This document shows positions 24,040 to 31,406 of a DNA stretch of 64,000 nucleotides, one piece after another. This stretch comes from Allokutzneria sp. NRRL B-24872 (GTDB lineage: Bacteria; Actinomycetota; Actinomycetes; Mycobacteriales; Pseudonocardiaceae): positions 1 through 64,000 of the forward strand of contig NZ_MUMH01000067.1 of NCBI RefSeq assembly GCF_002155965.1, written 5' to 3'. Both the position numbers and the translations under genes were made by a program. Under the pieces are notes generated by a model. The model was not told the DNA's origin. It was given only the letters and a program-made list of their open reading frames with translations, and ran no database searches. The first letter of the stretch is position 1. Each line of letters begins with the position of its first letter.

Positions 24040-25191
24040 TCAGGAGGGGCGGCCGCGCCAGTCGAGGCAGACCGCGACGGCGTCGTCCTCGGGGTCGGCT
24101 TCGCCGCCGAAGCGGCTGAGGTCGGCGAGGAGCGCGCGGACGGCTTCCGCCGCCGAGAGGTCCCTGGTGCTCGCCAGCAACGCGGACAGGAGCTCGTCGC
24201 CGTAGCTGCGCTCGCCGGAACGCGCTTCGTAGACACCGTCGCTGATGATCATCAGGCGGTCGCCCGGCACCAGCTCGAAGCGCTGCTCCAGGTAGTGGGT
24301 GCTGTCGAACATGCCCAGCGGCAGCTGCGGCTCCAACCGCATGTCCAGCACCTCATCGCCGCGCAGGCGCCAGATCTGCGGGGAGCCCGCGTCGATCACG
24401 GCGAGCCGCCCGGTGGCCAGCTCGATCTGCAGCAGCAGCGTGGACACGTGCTGCTTGCCGCCGTGCTGCGCCCAGATCGCCTGGTCGGCCAGTGCCGCCT
24501 GGTCGGCCAGTTCGACACCGGCGCGGCGGGCGTTGCGCAGCGCGTGGATGGCCAGGCTGGTCAGCAGCGCCGCGTCGACGCTCTCGCCCATGCCGTTGGT
24601 GACCGCGATGGTCAGGTGCTCCTCGTCGGAGCTCCAGTCGAAGTTGTCCCCGCGCACCGCGTAGGCGGGCTCCAGCTGACCGGCGAGGCTGAACTCCGCC
24701 TGGTCGAGGCCGCGGCCGGGCAGCAGGTCCCACTGCATCTCCGCGGCCAGGGTGAGCCGTTCGGTGCGGCGGGCCCTGCGGAAGCGGTCGGTGACGACCT
24801 CGGCGGCGACGAGCGCCTGCCCGACGCGCGCGGCGAGCTCGGTCAGCTCCGCGAGCTCGAGATCCCCCGGCGGTGTCCCCGCCCAGCGCAGGCGCAGCAC
24901 GCCGAGGCGGTCACCCCTGACGCTGATCGGCAGGTGGTGGAAGTCCCCGTCGACCACCGTCCTCTGCTGGGCAAACGCGGTGCCGGCCGGGGAGGAAGGG
25001 ACGGGGTGCCCGCCCGATCCCGGGTGCAGCACGGGCTCCAGGGAGCGCGACCGGTAGTCGGCAAGCAACACCTCGGCTTCCGCGGCTCCGTAGCGGGTGT
25101 GGAGAATGTCCCGCACGGCGTCGCCGAGGCTGTGCGCGGGCGCGCTCGCCATGGCACGCTCGACGTCAGCCAGCCGATGGGTCGGGTGCAA
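24040..25191 (-). CDS. SpoIIE-like phosphatase family protein with altered metal site
   Basis: A 383-aa protein with a GAF-like N-terminal half and a SpoIIE-type C-terminal half (GDNFDWSSD, DAGSPQIW, ISDGVYEARS, DDAVAVCLDW). Where the intact neighbour has GDVTGHG, this one has TNGMGES, so a metal-binding Asp is replaced by Asn. It may be weak, inactive or regulatory. The TTG start (25189-25191) is supported by a perfect AGGAGG five bases upstream. It is convergent with the stress operon but probably part of the same signalling network. Confidence 0.85.
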   Translation of the reverse strand: MHPTHRLADVERAMASAPAHSLGDAVRDILHTRYGAAEAEVLLADYRSRSLEPVLHPGSGGHPVPSSPAGTAFAQQRTVVDGDFHHLPISVRGDRLGVLRLRWAGTPPGDLELAELTELAARVGQALVAAEVVTDRFRRARRTERLTLAAEMQWDLLPGRGLDQAEFSLAGQLEPAYAVRGDNFDWSSDEEHLTIAVTNGMGESVDAALLTSLAIHALRNARRAGVELADQAALADQAIWAQHGGKQHVSTLLLQIELATGRLAVIDAGSPQIWRLRGDEVLDMRLEPQLPLGMFDSTHYLEQRFELVPGDRLMIISDGVYEARSGERSYGDELLSALLASTRDLSAAEAVRALLADLSRFGGEADPEDDAVAVCLDWRGRPS

Positions 25192-25256
25192 CAGGTCCTC
25201 CTGGGGCGCCGGGCGCGGAATGGACGGCCCCGCCCGTGGCCGTTGTTCTAGTGGAT

Positions 25257-25272
25257 GCCCCGAAAGCGGGGC
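25257..25272. terminator. short GC hairpin ahead of the MarR gene
   Basis: GCCCCG and CGGGGC pair around an AAAG loop. It covers the region just after an upstream in-frame ATG (25255) of the MarR frame, which would be buried in the stem; this favours the later ATG. It may be a leader structure of the MarR message. Confidence 0.5.
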
Positions 25273-25302
25273 GGAGATGTCGACTTCTCGTCAGAGTGGA
25301 GT

Positions 25303-25779
25303 ATGACGCCGGTGCGGCACACCAACCACCAACCGGCCGACATCGCGGCCGCAGTGGAGGCTGCCGCGGAGGCCTTGGTGATCGTCTGGGGCCGCAGCTC
25401 GGAGCGCCTGCACCCGAAGGTCTCGCCGTCCCAGCTGCGCGCGCTGCTCGTGGTGGAGCAGCACGGCGCGCTCACCCTCGGCGGACTGGCGGAGGAGCTG
25501 GGCGCGATCCCGTCCTCGGCGAGCCGGCTGTGCGATCGGCTGCAGGCCGCGGGTCTGCTCGCGCGCACCACGGGGTCCACCGACCGCCGCGAGGTGTCGC
25601 TGCGGCTGACCAAGGACGGCCAGCGCCTGCTCGAGGAGCTGCGGTTGACCAGGCGGGAGGAGCTGGCCAGGGTGCTGGAGGCGATGAACCCGCAGGCCAG
25701 GGAGGCGCTGCTGGCGGGGTTGGACGCCTTCCGGGTGGCCGCCGTGCGCGCGGGGCTGCGCAGCGGGGAGACCGGCTAG
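25303..25779 (+). CDS. MarR family transcriptional regulator
   Basis: A 158-aa winged-helix MarR protein: LTLGGLAEELGAIPSSASRL forms the recognition region, followed by TTGSTDRREVSLRLTKDGQ, the wing. The start at ATG 25303 is preferred because the HTH-proximal helix follows at family distance; ATG 25255 would add 16 residues over a hairpin. No target gene is adjacent on either side. Two MarR-like palindromes lie 58-105 bp past its stop and may be left from a lost target gene. Confidence 0.87.
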   Translation: MTPVRHTNHQPADIAAAVEAAAEALVIVWGRSSERLHPKVSPSQLRALLVVEQHGALTLGGLAEELGAIPSSASRLCDRLQAAGLLARTTGSTDRREVSLRLTKDGQRLLEELRLTRREELARVLEAMNPQAREALLAGLDAFRVAAVRAGLRSGETG

Positions 25780-25837
25780 CGCCGAGGAGTGCCCAGACCC
25801 GTGAAGCCTCGACATGCCGCCAGCCTCCAGAAGATGT

Positions 25838-25884
25838 TTGCCCTAGGGCAAGAATTCTAGCGAGCGACTGTTGCCCTTGTGCAA
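25838..25884. promoter_or_regulatory. paired MarR-like palindromes
   Basis: TTGCCCTAGGGCAA (25838-25851) is a perfect 14-bp palindrome. TTGCCCTTGTGCAA (25871-25884) is a near copy starting 33 bp later. The TTGCC...GGCAA form is typical of MarR operators. The location is odd: the flanking genes converge here, so no start codon follows closely in either direction. Confidence 0.7.
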
Positions 25885-25918
25885 GTAGTAGGTCAAGTAC
25901 CCCCTCGGCGTGTCCTCG

Positions 25919-26470
25919 TCAGCGGCTGGGCGGCGGCGCGACCGTGGTGCCCGCGGGGGTCGTCGCGGTCGTCGTCGGCGTCGTGGTGACGAGTCGCGCC
26001 GAGGTGGTCGTCGTCGGCGGGTCGTCCTGGCTCGGCACGGGCAGCACCACCGTGGGCACGACGATCGAGGGCAGCTGGATCAGCGACGGGCTCGGCGTGA
26101 CCAGCGTGCTCCCGTTGATCACCGTGGTGGTCGGGACGAGCGTGACCGAGGTGCGGCCGGGCTGGTACTCCATCGGCCTGCCGTCGGGGTTGGTCTCGTA
26201 GCGCTGGTCCGCGCCGCCCTCGCCCGGGTGCGTCGCGCTGCCGTCCCTGCCGGGGGTGCCGGTGGAGGTGAGCTGGTCGGTCAGCAGGACGCCGAGCACG
26301 ACCGCGATTGCCGCCGAGGTCGCCAGGGCCAGGGACCAGACCGGGAACGGAAGTCGGACGCCTCGCGCGGGGCTTCCCGGTGAAGAGGATTCGTGTTCCG
26401 GGGCGGTGTTGTCGGCGGGGAGGTCGGACAAAGGGGACTCCTGGGCAGGGCGCGACACACCGCCGCGCAT
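25919..26470 (-). CDS. membrane-anchored Thr/Pro-rich protein of unknown function
   Basis: A 183-aa protein with about 42 cytoplasmic residues, one membrane helix (VWSLALATSAAIAVVLGVLL), and an outer part rich in Thr, Pro and Val that ends in repeated TTT/PTTT runs. The topology is that of a wall-spanning stalk without a recognisable globular domain. I know no family for it. It is divergent from the murein peptidase gene (150 bp), so the two may be jointly controlled and act in the cell envelope. Confidence 0.72.
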   Translation of the reverse strand: MRGGVSRPAQESPLSDLPADNTAPEHESSSPGSPARGVRLPFPVWSLALATSAAIAVVLGVLLTDQLTSTGTPGRDGSATHPGEGGADQRYETNPDGRPMEYQPGRTSVTLVPTTTVINGSTLVTPSPSLIQLPSIVVPTVVLPVPSQDDPPTTTTSARLVTTTPTTTATTPAGTTVAPPPSR

Positions 26471-26620
26471 GGCTCCCCGAACCGCGCGGTCATGTAATCA
26501 CCGAGGCCCGCAAGGACTCGAATCCGTTCACTCGTCCGGGTGGTCCAGGTGGTGGATTGCCGCATCCCGGACTCCATGGGAAAAAGTCTTAACAAATTCC
26601 CCCGGGGACGGAGACCGTTC

Positions 26621-27604
26621 ATGTTGAAGTGCACGTCAACCCTGGTCAGAAGCCTGGCAGTCGGTGCGGTGGCGGTGCTGGCGCTGGGCGTGGCGACACC
26701 GTCGGCGCTGGCCTACTCGGGGGCCTTCCACCACGCCCAGAGCGCGGGCAACCGGGGCGCGGACGTCACCGCCGTGCAGTACCTGCTGCGCCAGCACGGG
26801 CAGGCCACCACGGCGGTCGACGGGGTGTTCAGCGCGGACACCGCGACCGCCGTCAAAGCCTTCCAACAGGCCAAGTCCCTGCCCGCCGACGGCATCGTCG
26901 GGCCGAAGACCTGGGCCGCGCTCGTGGTCCAGGTGCGCGAGGGCGACAAGGGCGACGCCGTCTCCGCGTTGCAGGCGCAGCTCAACGCCAAGCGCAAGCT
27001 CTCGCTGAAGGTCACCGGCACCTTCGACGCCGCGACCAAGCAGGCCGTGACCAGCTTCCAGTCGCACGCGGGCATCGGCGCGGACGGCGTCGCGGGACCC
27101 ATCACCTGGGAGAACCTGGTGTGGCACTTCGACTACCCGGACTTCGGCGCCGGGCTGTGCGACAAGGACCCCGACGGCAACGGCACCGCCAACTGGGGAA
27201 CCGCGAGCACCGTCGCCCAGCTCGAATCGGCCGCTCGCACCTTCGCCGCGACCAACCAGGGCAAGATCCCGCTCGGTGACGTCAGCTACGAGCACGGCGG
27301 CGCGATCAACGGCCACTCCAGCCACCGCGTCGGCATGGACGTCGATCTCTGGCCCATCCGCACCGACAGCAAGCAGTGCTCGGCGGGGCGGATCACCTGG
27401 GAGTCCGCCACCTACGACCGCGCCGCGACCCGGCAGCTGGTCAAGGCGATCAGGGCGGCGGCGCCCGGTCACGTCAAGGTGGTCTGGTTCAACGACCCCG
27501 TGCTGATCAAGGAGGGCCTGACGCAGCCACTGGTCAACCACTCCAACCACCTGCACGTCCGCTACTGCGCGAAGGCCCACCCCAGCAGTCTCTACACCTG
27601 TTAG
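26621..27604 (+). CDS. secreted murein peptidase, two peptidoglycan-binding domains plus MepA/M15-type domain
   Basis: A 327-aa exported protein: signal peptide 1-31, then two PG_binding_1 domains (about 36-100 and 106-166), then a zinc peptidase domain with GHSSHRVGMDVDLWP (H235, D242) and NHSNHLHVRYC (H310, H312), as in penicillin-insensitive endopeptidases of the MepA type. It should cut cross-links in peptidoglycan outside the cell. The ATG at 26621 follows GGGACGGAGA. It is one of several envelope genes in the window. Confidence 0.92.
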   Translation: MLKCTSTLVRSLAVGAVAVLALGVATPSALAYSGAFHHAQSAGNRGADVTAVQYLLRQHGQATTAVDGVFSADTATAVKAFQQAKSLPADGIVGPKTWAALVVQVREGDKGDAVSALQAQLNAKRKLSLKVTGTFDAATKQAVTSFQSHAGIGADGVAGPITWENLVWHFDYPDFGAGLCDKDPDGNGTANWGTASTVAQLESAARTFAATNQGKIPLGDVSYEHGGAINGHSSHRVGMDVDLWPIRTDSKQCSAGRITWESATYDRAATRQLVKAIRAAAPGHVKVVWFNDPVLIKEGLTQPLVNHSNHLHVRYCAKAHPSSLYTC

Positions 27605-28432
27605 CTAACGGGTGTGCGCGACGAGCGCCGGGACGAAGGTGTGCCACAGCTGCCTCGGGACCTCGTGCCCCGCGCCCGCCAGGACCAGCAGTTCCGCGCC
27701 GGGGATCGCATCGCGCAGCGCTTCGCCGTGGGGCAGCGGGAACACGGGGTCGAACTCGCCGTGCACGACGAGCGCGGGCACGGCGATGTCCCCGAAACCG
27801 CCTGAGGTCGGGCCGTCGAAGTCGATGAGGAAGTGGTTGGTCAGGGCCGAGGCGATGTTCGTCGTCCGAGCCACGTCCTCTTCGACGAGCGCGCGCGTCG
27901 CGTGCTCGTCGAAGTGGGGCGAGCCGCCCGAGTACGCCCTGAGCAGGCCTACGACGAACTCCACGACGGCCGCGCTGTCGGTCGGGTCCGGGTTCTGCGA
28001 GGTGTGCGCGAGGAAGTCCTCGGACATCGGCGGCAGGTCCTCGCCGCCGGGCGTGGTGGTCACGAAGGTCAGCGACGCCACCCGGTCCGGGTGATCGACG
28101 CCGAGCGTCAGCGCGATCGCCCCGGCCATCGACCTGCCCACGACGTGCGCGCGCTCGACGCCCAGCGCGTCCAGGACTCCGACGGCGTCACGGGCCAAGT
28201 CCGACAAGGAATATCCGGGTTCGCCGGGCGGGTAGCTGACCGAGCGGCCGGTGTCGCGGTTGTCGTAGCGGATCACGAAGCGGCCCTGCTCGGCGATCGC
28301 CGAGCAGAGGTCGTTCTCCCAGCCGAGCATCGACGCGCCCGCGCCGTGGATCAGCAGGATCGCCGGGTGGGTCGCGTCGCCGAAGGTCTCCACGCACAGC
28401 CGCACGCCGTTCGCGGTGATCAGTTCTTCCAT
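27605..28432 (-). CDS. alpha/beta hydrolase
   Basis: A 275-aa alpha/beta hydrolase: LLIHGAGASMLGWE near the front, the nucleophile elbow VGRSMAGAIA, the acid in HGEFDPVFPL and the final His in AGAGHEVPR. It resembles esterases close to the rifamycin/aclacinomycin methylesterase group, but the substrate is unknown. The ATG (28430-28432) has AAGGAG at good spacing. It lies 32 bp behind the LLM oxidoreductase gene, so both are probably one operon under the divergent LysR. Confidence 0.9.
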   Translation of the reverse strand: MEELITANGVRLCVETFGDATHPAILLIHGAGASMLGWENDLCSAIAEQGRFVIRYDNRDTGRSVSYPPGEPGYSLSDLARDAVGVLDALGVERAHVVGRSMAGAIALTLGVDHPDRVASLTFVTTTPGGEDLPPMSEDFLAHTSQNPDPTDSAAVVEFVVGLLRAYSGGSPHFDEHATRALVEEDVARTTNIASALTNHFLIDFDGPTSGGFGDIAVPALVVHGEFDPVFPLPHGEALRDAIPGAELLVLAGAGHEVPRQLWHTFVPALVAHTR

Positions 28433-28464
28433 CGGCTTCTCCTTGCTGGTCATGGGGATGCTGG

Positions 28465-29286
28465 TCACAGGACTGCCGTGATCGCCGGGCCGTCGCGGAG
28501 CACGCCGCGCACCTCGTCGGCGGAGACCGAGTGCGGGTCGAACGCGGTGAGGCACCAGGTCGCCCCGGCCCGGACGTAGGCCGAGACGTCGGCGCCGGGC
28601 TCGACCTCCGCCACGAAGTCGTAGGGCCGGTCGTCCCCGGCGCGCAGGTCGTTGACCTGGCTCACCGCCTCGGCGAACTCGTCGGGCGAAGTCAGGTTGA
28701 CGGGGAAGAACCCGTCGAGGCGGGCGGCCCTGCGCATTGGCCGGATCTTGCCCGGGAAACCCGCCGCCCACACCGGGATGCCTTCCGGTCGCACCGGCGT
28801 CGGCAGGAACCGGATGCCGTCGACGGTGTAGTGCTCGCCGTGGTGGTGCACGGTCTCGCCGGACCACGCGGCGGCCAGGATGTCCAAGGCTTCATCGAGC
28901 TTTCGGGCGCGCACGCGGTCGTCGGCCTCCTCGCCGGTGCGGGAGAACTCTTCGCCGAAACGGTCGCTGCCCAGGCCGACGCCGAGGGTGAGCCGCCCGT
29001 TGCCGAGCCGGTCGAGCGTCACGGTCTCCCTGGCCAGCTTCGTGGGCCTGCGCCGGGCGATCGCCGAGACCATCGGCCCGAACCGCAGCTTCTCGGTGGC
29101 CGTGGCGACGGCGGCGAGGGTGATCCACGGGTCAGCCGTCTCGCGCACCGGCTCGCGCCAGCGGATGTGGTCCCAGACGAAGAGCCCGGACCAGCCCGCC
29201 TCCTCGGCCTCGGCGGCGAGGCGGGTGATCAGCATCGGGTCGGCCAGCTCGTCGAAGAGCGGCAGCCAGAGCGCGCACTTGGTCAT
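28465..29286 (-). CDS. LLM-class flavin-dependent oxidoreductase
   Basis: A 273-aa TIM-barrel luciferase-like monooxygenase: GLFVWDHIRWREPV, then the LTLGVGLGSDRFGEEF loop typical of F420- or FMN-dependent members, and IPVWAAGFPGKIRP. These enzymes oxidise small molecules with FMNH2 or use F420. The ATG (29284-29286) faces the LysR gene; the 84-bp gap holds a TTGAT/ATCAA repeat. Together with the alpha/beta hydrolase it may form a short degradative or detoxifying pathway. Confidence 0.9.
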   Translation of the reverse strand: MTKCALWLPLFDELADPMLITRLAAEAEEAGWSGLFVWDHIRWREPVRETADPWITLAAVATATEKLRFGPMVSAIARRRPTKLARETVTLDRLGNGRLTLGVGLGSDRFGEEFSRTGEEADDRVRARKLDEALDILAAAWSGETVHHHGEHYTVDGIRFLPTPVRPEGIPVWAAGFPGKIRPMRRAARLDGFFPVNLTSPDEFAEAVSQVNDLRAGDDRPYDFVAEVEPGADVSAYVRAGATWCLTAFDPHSVSADEVRGVLRDGPAITAVL

Positions 29287-29326
29287 GCGAGAAACGCTAA
29301 GGACGCGAAGACATCAAGAAAAGCGA

Positions 29327-29340
29327 TTGATAGTGATCAA
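29327..29340. promoter_or_regulatory. LysR binding-site candidate
   Basis: TTGAT and ATCAA pair around AGTG. Two more GATCA/CTGAT-type half sites follow (29335-29361). The repeat lies midway between the divergent LysR and LLM genes, as expected for a LysR activator site. Confidence 0.65.
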
Positions 29341-29370
29341 AGCGATCAGCCACGCTGATAATTCGGCGCT

Positions 29371-30303
29371 GTGGTGACCTTCGAGTTGCGGCATCTGGCG
29401 ACCCTCGACGCGGTCGTCGAGGAGGGCACGTTCGGCAGGGCCGCCCAGCGCCTCGGCTACACGCAGTCCGCGGTGAGCCAGCAGATCGCCGCGCTGGAGC
29501 GGGCGGTCGGCGGCGCGGTGTTCGACCGGCCGGGCGGGCCGAAGGCGGTGCGGCTGACCCCGCTCGGCGCGGTGGTGCTCGCGCACGGCCGGGAGCTGCT
29601 GGCCCGCGCCGCGTCGACGGCCGAGGCCGTGGAGCGGTTCAACGCGGGTGAGGGCCGGGTGGACATCGGCACCTTCCAGAGCGTCACCAACGAGATCCTG
29701 CCGCCCGTGGTGCGGCGGATTCGGGACGAGCTCCCGGCCGCGGACATCCGGCTGTTCGAGGAGGAGACCGATCCGCCGCTGTCGGACGGCCTCGACCTGC
29801 TGTTCTTCGACGGCCGGATCGGCGGCGACGTCGAGCAGACCAAGGTGATCGAGGACCCGTACGTGCTCGTCGCGCGGCGCGGTGACTTCCCGGACGGGCC
29901 GGTGCCGCTCGAAGCCCTGCACGGGAGGCCGATGGTGGCCCAGCCGCCGATCTGCGACCAGGCGCGGGTGGAGCGGGTGTACGCCGAGGCCGGGGTGGCG
30001 CCGCGGATCGTGTTCCGGACAGCCGACAACCGCGGGGTCATCTCGATGGTCCGCGCGGGCATGGGTGTTGCAGTCATGCCCTTGCTGGCGCTCGATCTCC
30101 GCGCGGACAACGAGATCCTGTGCACGCACGAGCTGGTCCCGGTGCTCGCCCTGCGCGAGATCTACCTCGCCTGGCACGCGGGGCGGACCCTGTCACCGCT
30201 GGCGCGCCGCGTCCTCGACATCACCCTTGAGGTCACCAGGGACATCGCGGCGCGGTGGCCGCTCAGCGCAGGTGGCGGTAGCCGGGGTGGACGCCGGGGA
30301 TGA
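29371..30303 (+). CDS. LysR family transcriptional regulator
   Basis: A 310-aa LysR protein with an N-terminal HTH (TFGRAAQRLGYTQSAVSQQI) and a C-terminal effector domain (VDIGTFQSVTNEILPPVVRR onward; AGMGVAVMPLLAL). The GTG at 29371 is the start. It is divergent from the LLM/hydrolase pair, the usual LysR layout, and probably activates it in response to a related small molecule. Its last 41 bp overlap the 3' end of the convergent MarR gene. Confidence 0.92.
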   Translation: MVTFELRHLATLDAVVEEGTFGRAAQRLGYTQSAVSQQIAALERAVGGAVFDRPGGPKAVRLTPLGAVVLAHGRELLARAASTAEAVERFNAGEGRVDIGTFQSVTNEILPPVVRRIRDELPAADIRLFEEETDPPLSDGLDLLFFDGRIGGDVEQTKVIEDPYVLVARRGDFPDGPVPLEALHGRPMVAQPPICDQARVERVYAEAGVAPRIVFRTADNRGVISMVRAGMGVAVMPLLALDLRADNEILCTHELVPVLALREIYLAWHAGRTLSPLARRVLDITLEVTRDIAARWPLSAGGGSRGGRRG

Positions 30304-30721
30304 GGTTGTGGGCGGCGGAGAGGCGGCCGAGGAGCTGGGCGAGGACGTCGCGCTCGTCCTGCGACAGCGGCGCGCAGACCTCCTCGTTGTGCTCCACGGA
30401 GATCAGCATCGCCTGGCGCAGCATGGCTGTGCCCTTGTCGGTCAGGTGCAGCGCGTAGGCACGGCGGTCCGTGGGGTTGCGCCTGCGCTCGACGAGCCCC
30501 CGTCCCTCCAGGTCGTCGATGAAGGAGACCATCCGGCTCGGCACCACGCCCATGCGCTCGCCCAGTTCCTGCTGCGACGCGCCTTCGGCCGCCGAGATCA
30601 TCCGCAGCAGGCCGACGTGCCTGGGCTCGATCTCCAGCGGCCGCAGCCGCTCGGCGAAGCGCTGCGCCCCGAACGCCCCCAGCTGGGAGAGCAGGAACGC
30701 CACGCCCTTCGGTGTCTCCAT
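30263..30721 (-). CDS. MarR family transcriptional regulator
   Basis: A 152-aa MarR protein: GASQQELGERMGVVPSRMVS as the recognition helix region and RRRNPTDRRAYALHLTDKG as the wing. The ATG is at 30719-30721. A perfect 10-bp inverted repeat sits 20 bp before its start and 29 bp before the divergent DUF2269-type gene, so it likely represses both. Its 3' end overlaps the LysR gene by 41 bp. Confidence 0.92.
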   Translation of the reverse strand: METPKGVAFLLSQLGAFGAQRFAERLRPLEIEPRHVGLLRMISAAEGASQQELGERMGVVPSRMVSFIDDLEGRGLVERRRNPTDRRAYALHLTDKGTAMLRQAMLISVEHNEEVCAPLSQDERDVLAQLLGRLSAAHNLIPGVHPGYRHLR

Positions 30722-30740
30722 GCCCCAGACACTACCGCTG

Positions 30741-30769
30741 AGAAACCATTCAGGTCACGAATGGTTTCT
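30741..30769. promoter_or_regulatory. MarR operator candidate, 10-bp inverted repeat
   Basis: AGAAACCATT (30741-30750) and AATGGTTTCT (30760-30769) are exact reverse complements with a 9-bp spacer, between the divergent marR-type and DUF2269-type genes. It is the strongest operator in the window. Confidence 0.85.
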
Positions 30770-30797
30770 TTGTGGAAGTCACAGGGGAGGAGTCACC

Positions 30798-31406
30798 GTG
30801 AGCCGTCAGTTCAAGCCCAAGGCGCGCAAACTCGCGCTGCTCGTGCACGTGCTGTTCGGGGTCGCCTGGATCGGCTTCGAGGTGATGGCGCTGATCCTCG
30901 CGATCACGGGTGTGACCACGGAGAACCCGCGCGTGCTGCACGCCGCCTACGTGGTGCTCGGCGAGTTCGGGCCCGCGCTCTACGCGCCCTTCAGCTTCGG
31001 CACGCTGGTGAGCGGCATCGTGCTCTCGGTGGGCACGCACTGGGGGCTGGTGAAGCACTACTGGGTCGTCGCCAAGATCGCGATCAACGTGGCGACGCTG
31101 CTCGGCGGCAACCTGGCGATCGCCGGGCTGATGCGCGAGGCGGGCCAGCGCGTGCTGGGCGCTGACATCGCCACCCTCGACGCCTCGGTCGTCGGCTCGA
31201 TCCAGAACTCCCTCCTGATGAACGCGATCGTGGTGATCACGTTGCTGGTCTTCGCGACCGTGCTCTCCTACTACAAGCCCTGGGGCAAGCTCAGGCGAGC
31301 ACAGGCCGCGCCATCGGGTGCGGCTGCCCGGCGAGGAAACCGGCAACCGCGACCCCAGCAGCGGCAGACCACGCTTGTGGGCGGCACGCGGCCGGGTACG
31401 CCGTGA
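30798..31406 (+). CDS. DUF2269-like integral membrane protein
   Basis: A 202-aa membrane protein with four hydrophobic helices: LALLVHVLFGVAWIGFEVMA, then AAYVVLGEFGPALYAPFSFG, HYWVVAKIAINVATLLGGNL and a last one ending SYYKPWGK. This matches DUF2269-type predicted transporters or redox proteins of unknown function. The GTG start (30798) follows GGGGAGGAG. Residues after about 165 are low-complexity and lie over the 3' end of the convergent debranching-enzyme gene (116 bp overlap). MarR control is likely. Confidence 0.83.
   Translation: MSRQFKPKARKLALLVHVLFGVAWIGFEVMALILAITGVTTENPRVLHAAYVVLGEFGPALYAPFSFGTLVSGIVLSVGTHWGLVKHYWVVAKIAINVATLLGGNLAIAGLMREAGQRVLGADIATLDASVVGSIQNSLLMNAIVVITLLVFATVLSYYKPWGKLRRAQAAPSGAAARRGNRQPRPQQRQTTLVGGTRPGTP

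Noticed and set aside
26471-26620. A c-di-AMP (ydaO-type) riboswitch before the murein peptidase gene
   Set aside because: Such elements often precede cell-wall enzymes in actinobacteria, but I could not place the conserved stems and loops in this 150-bp gap.
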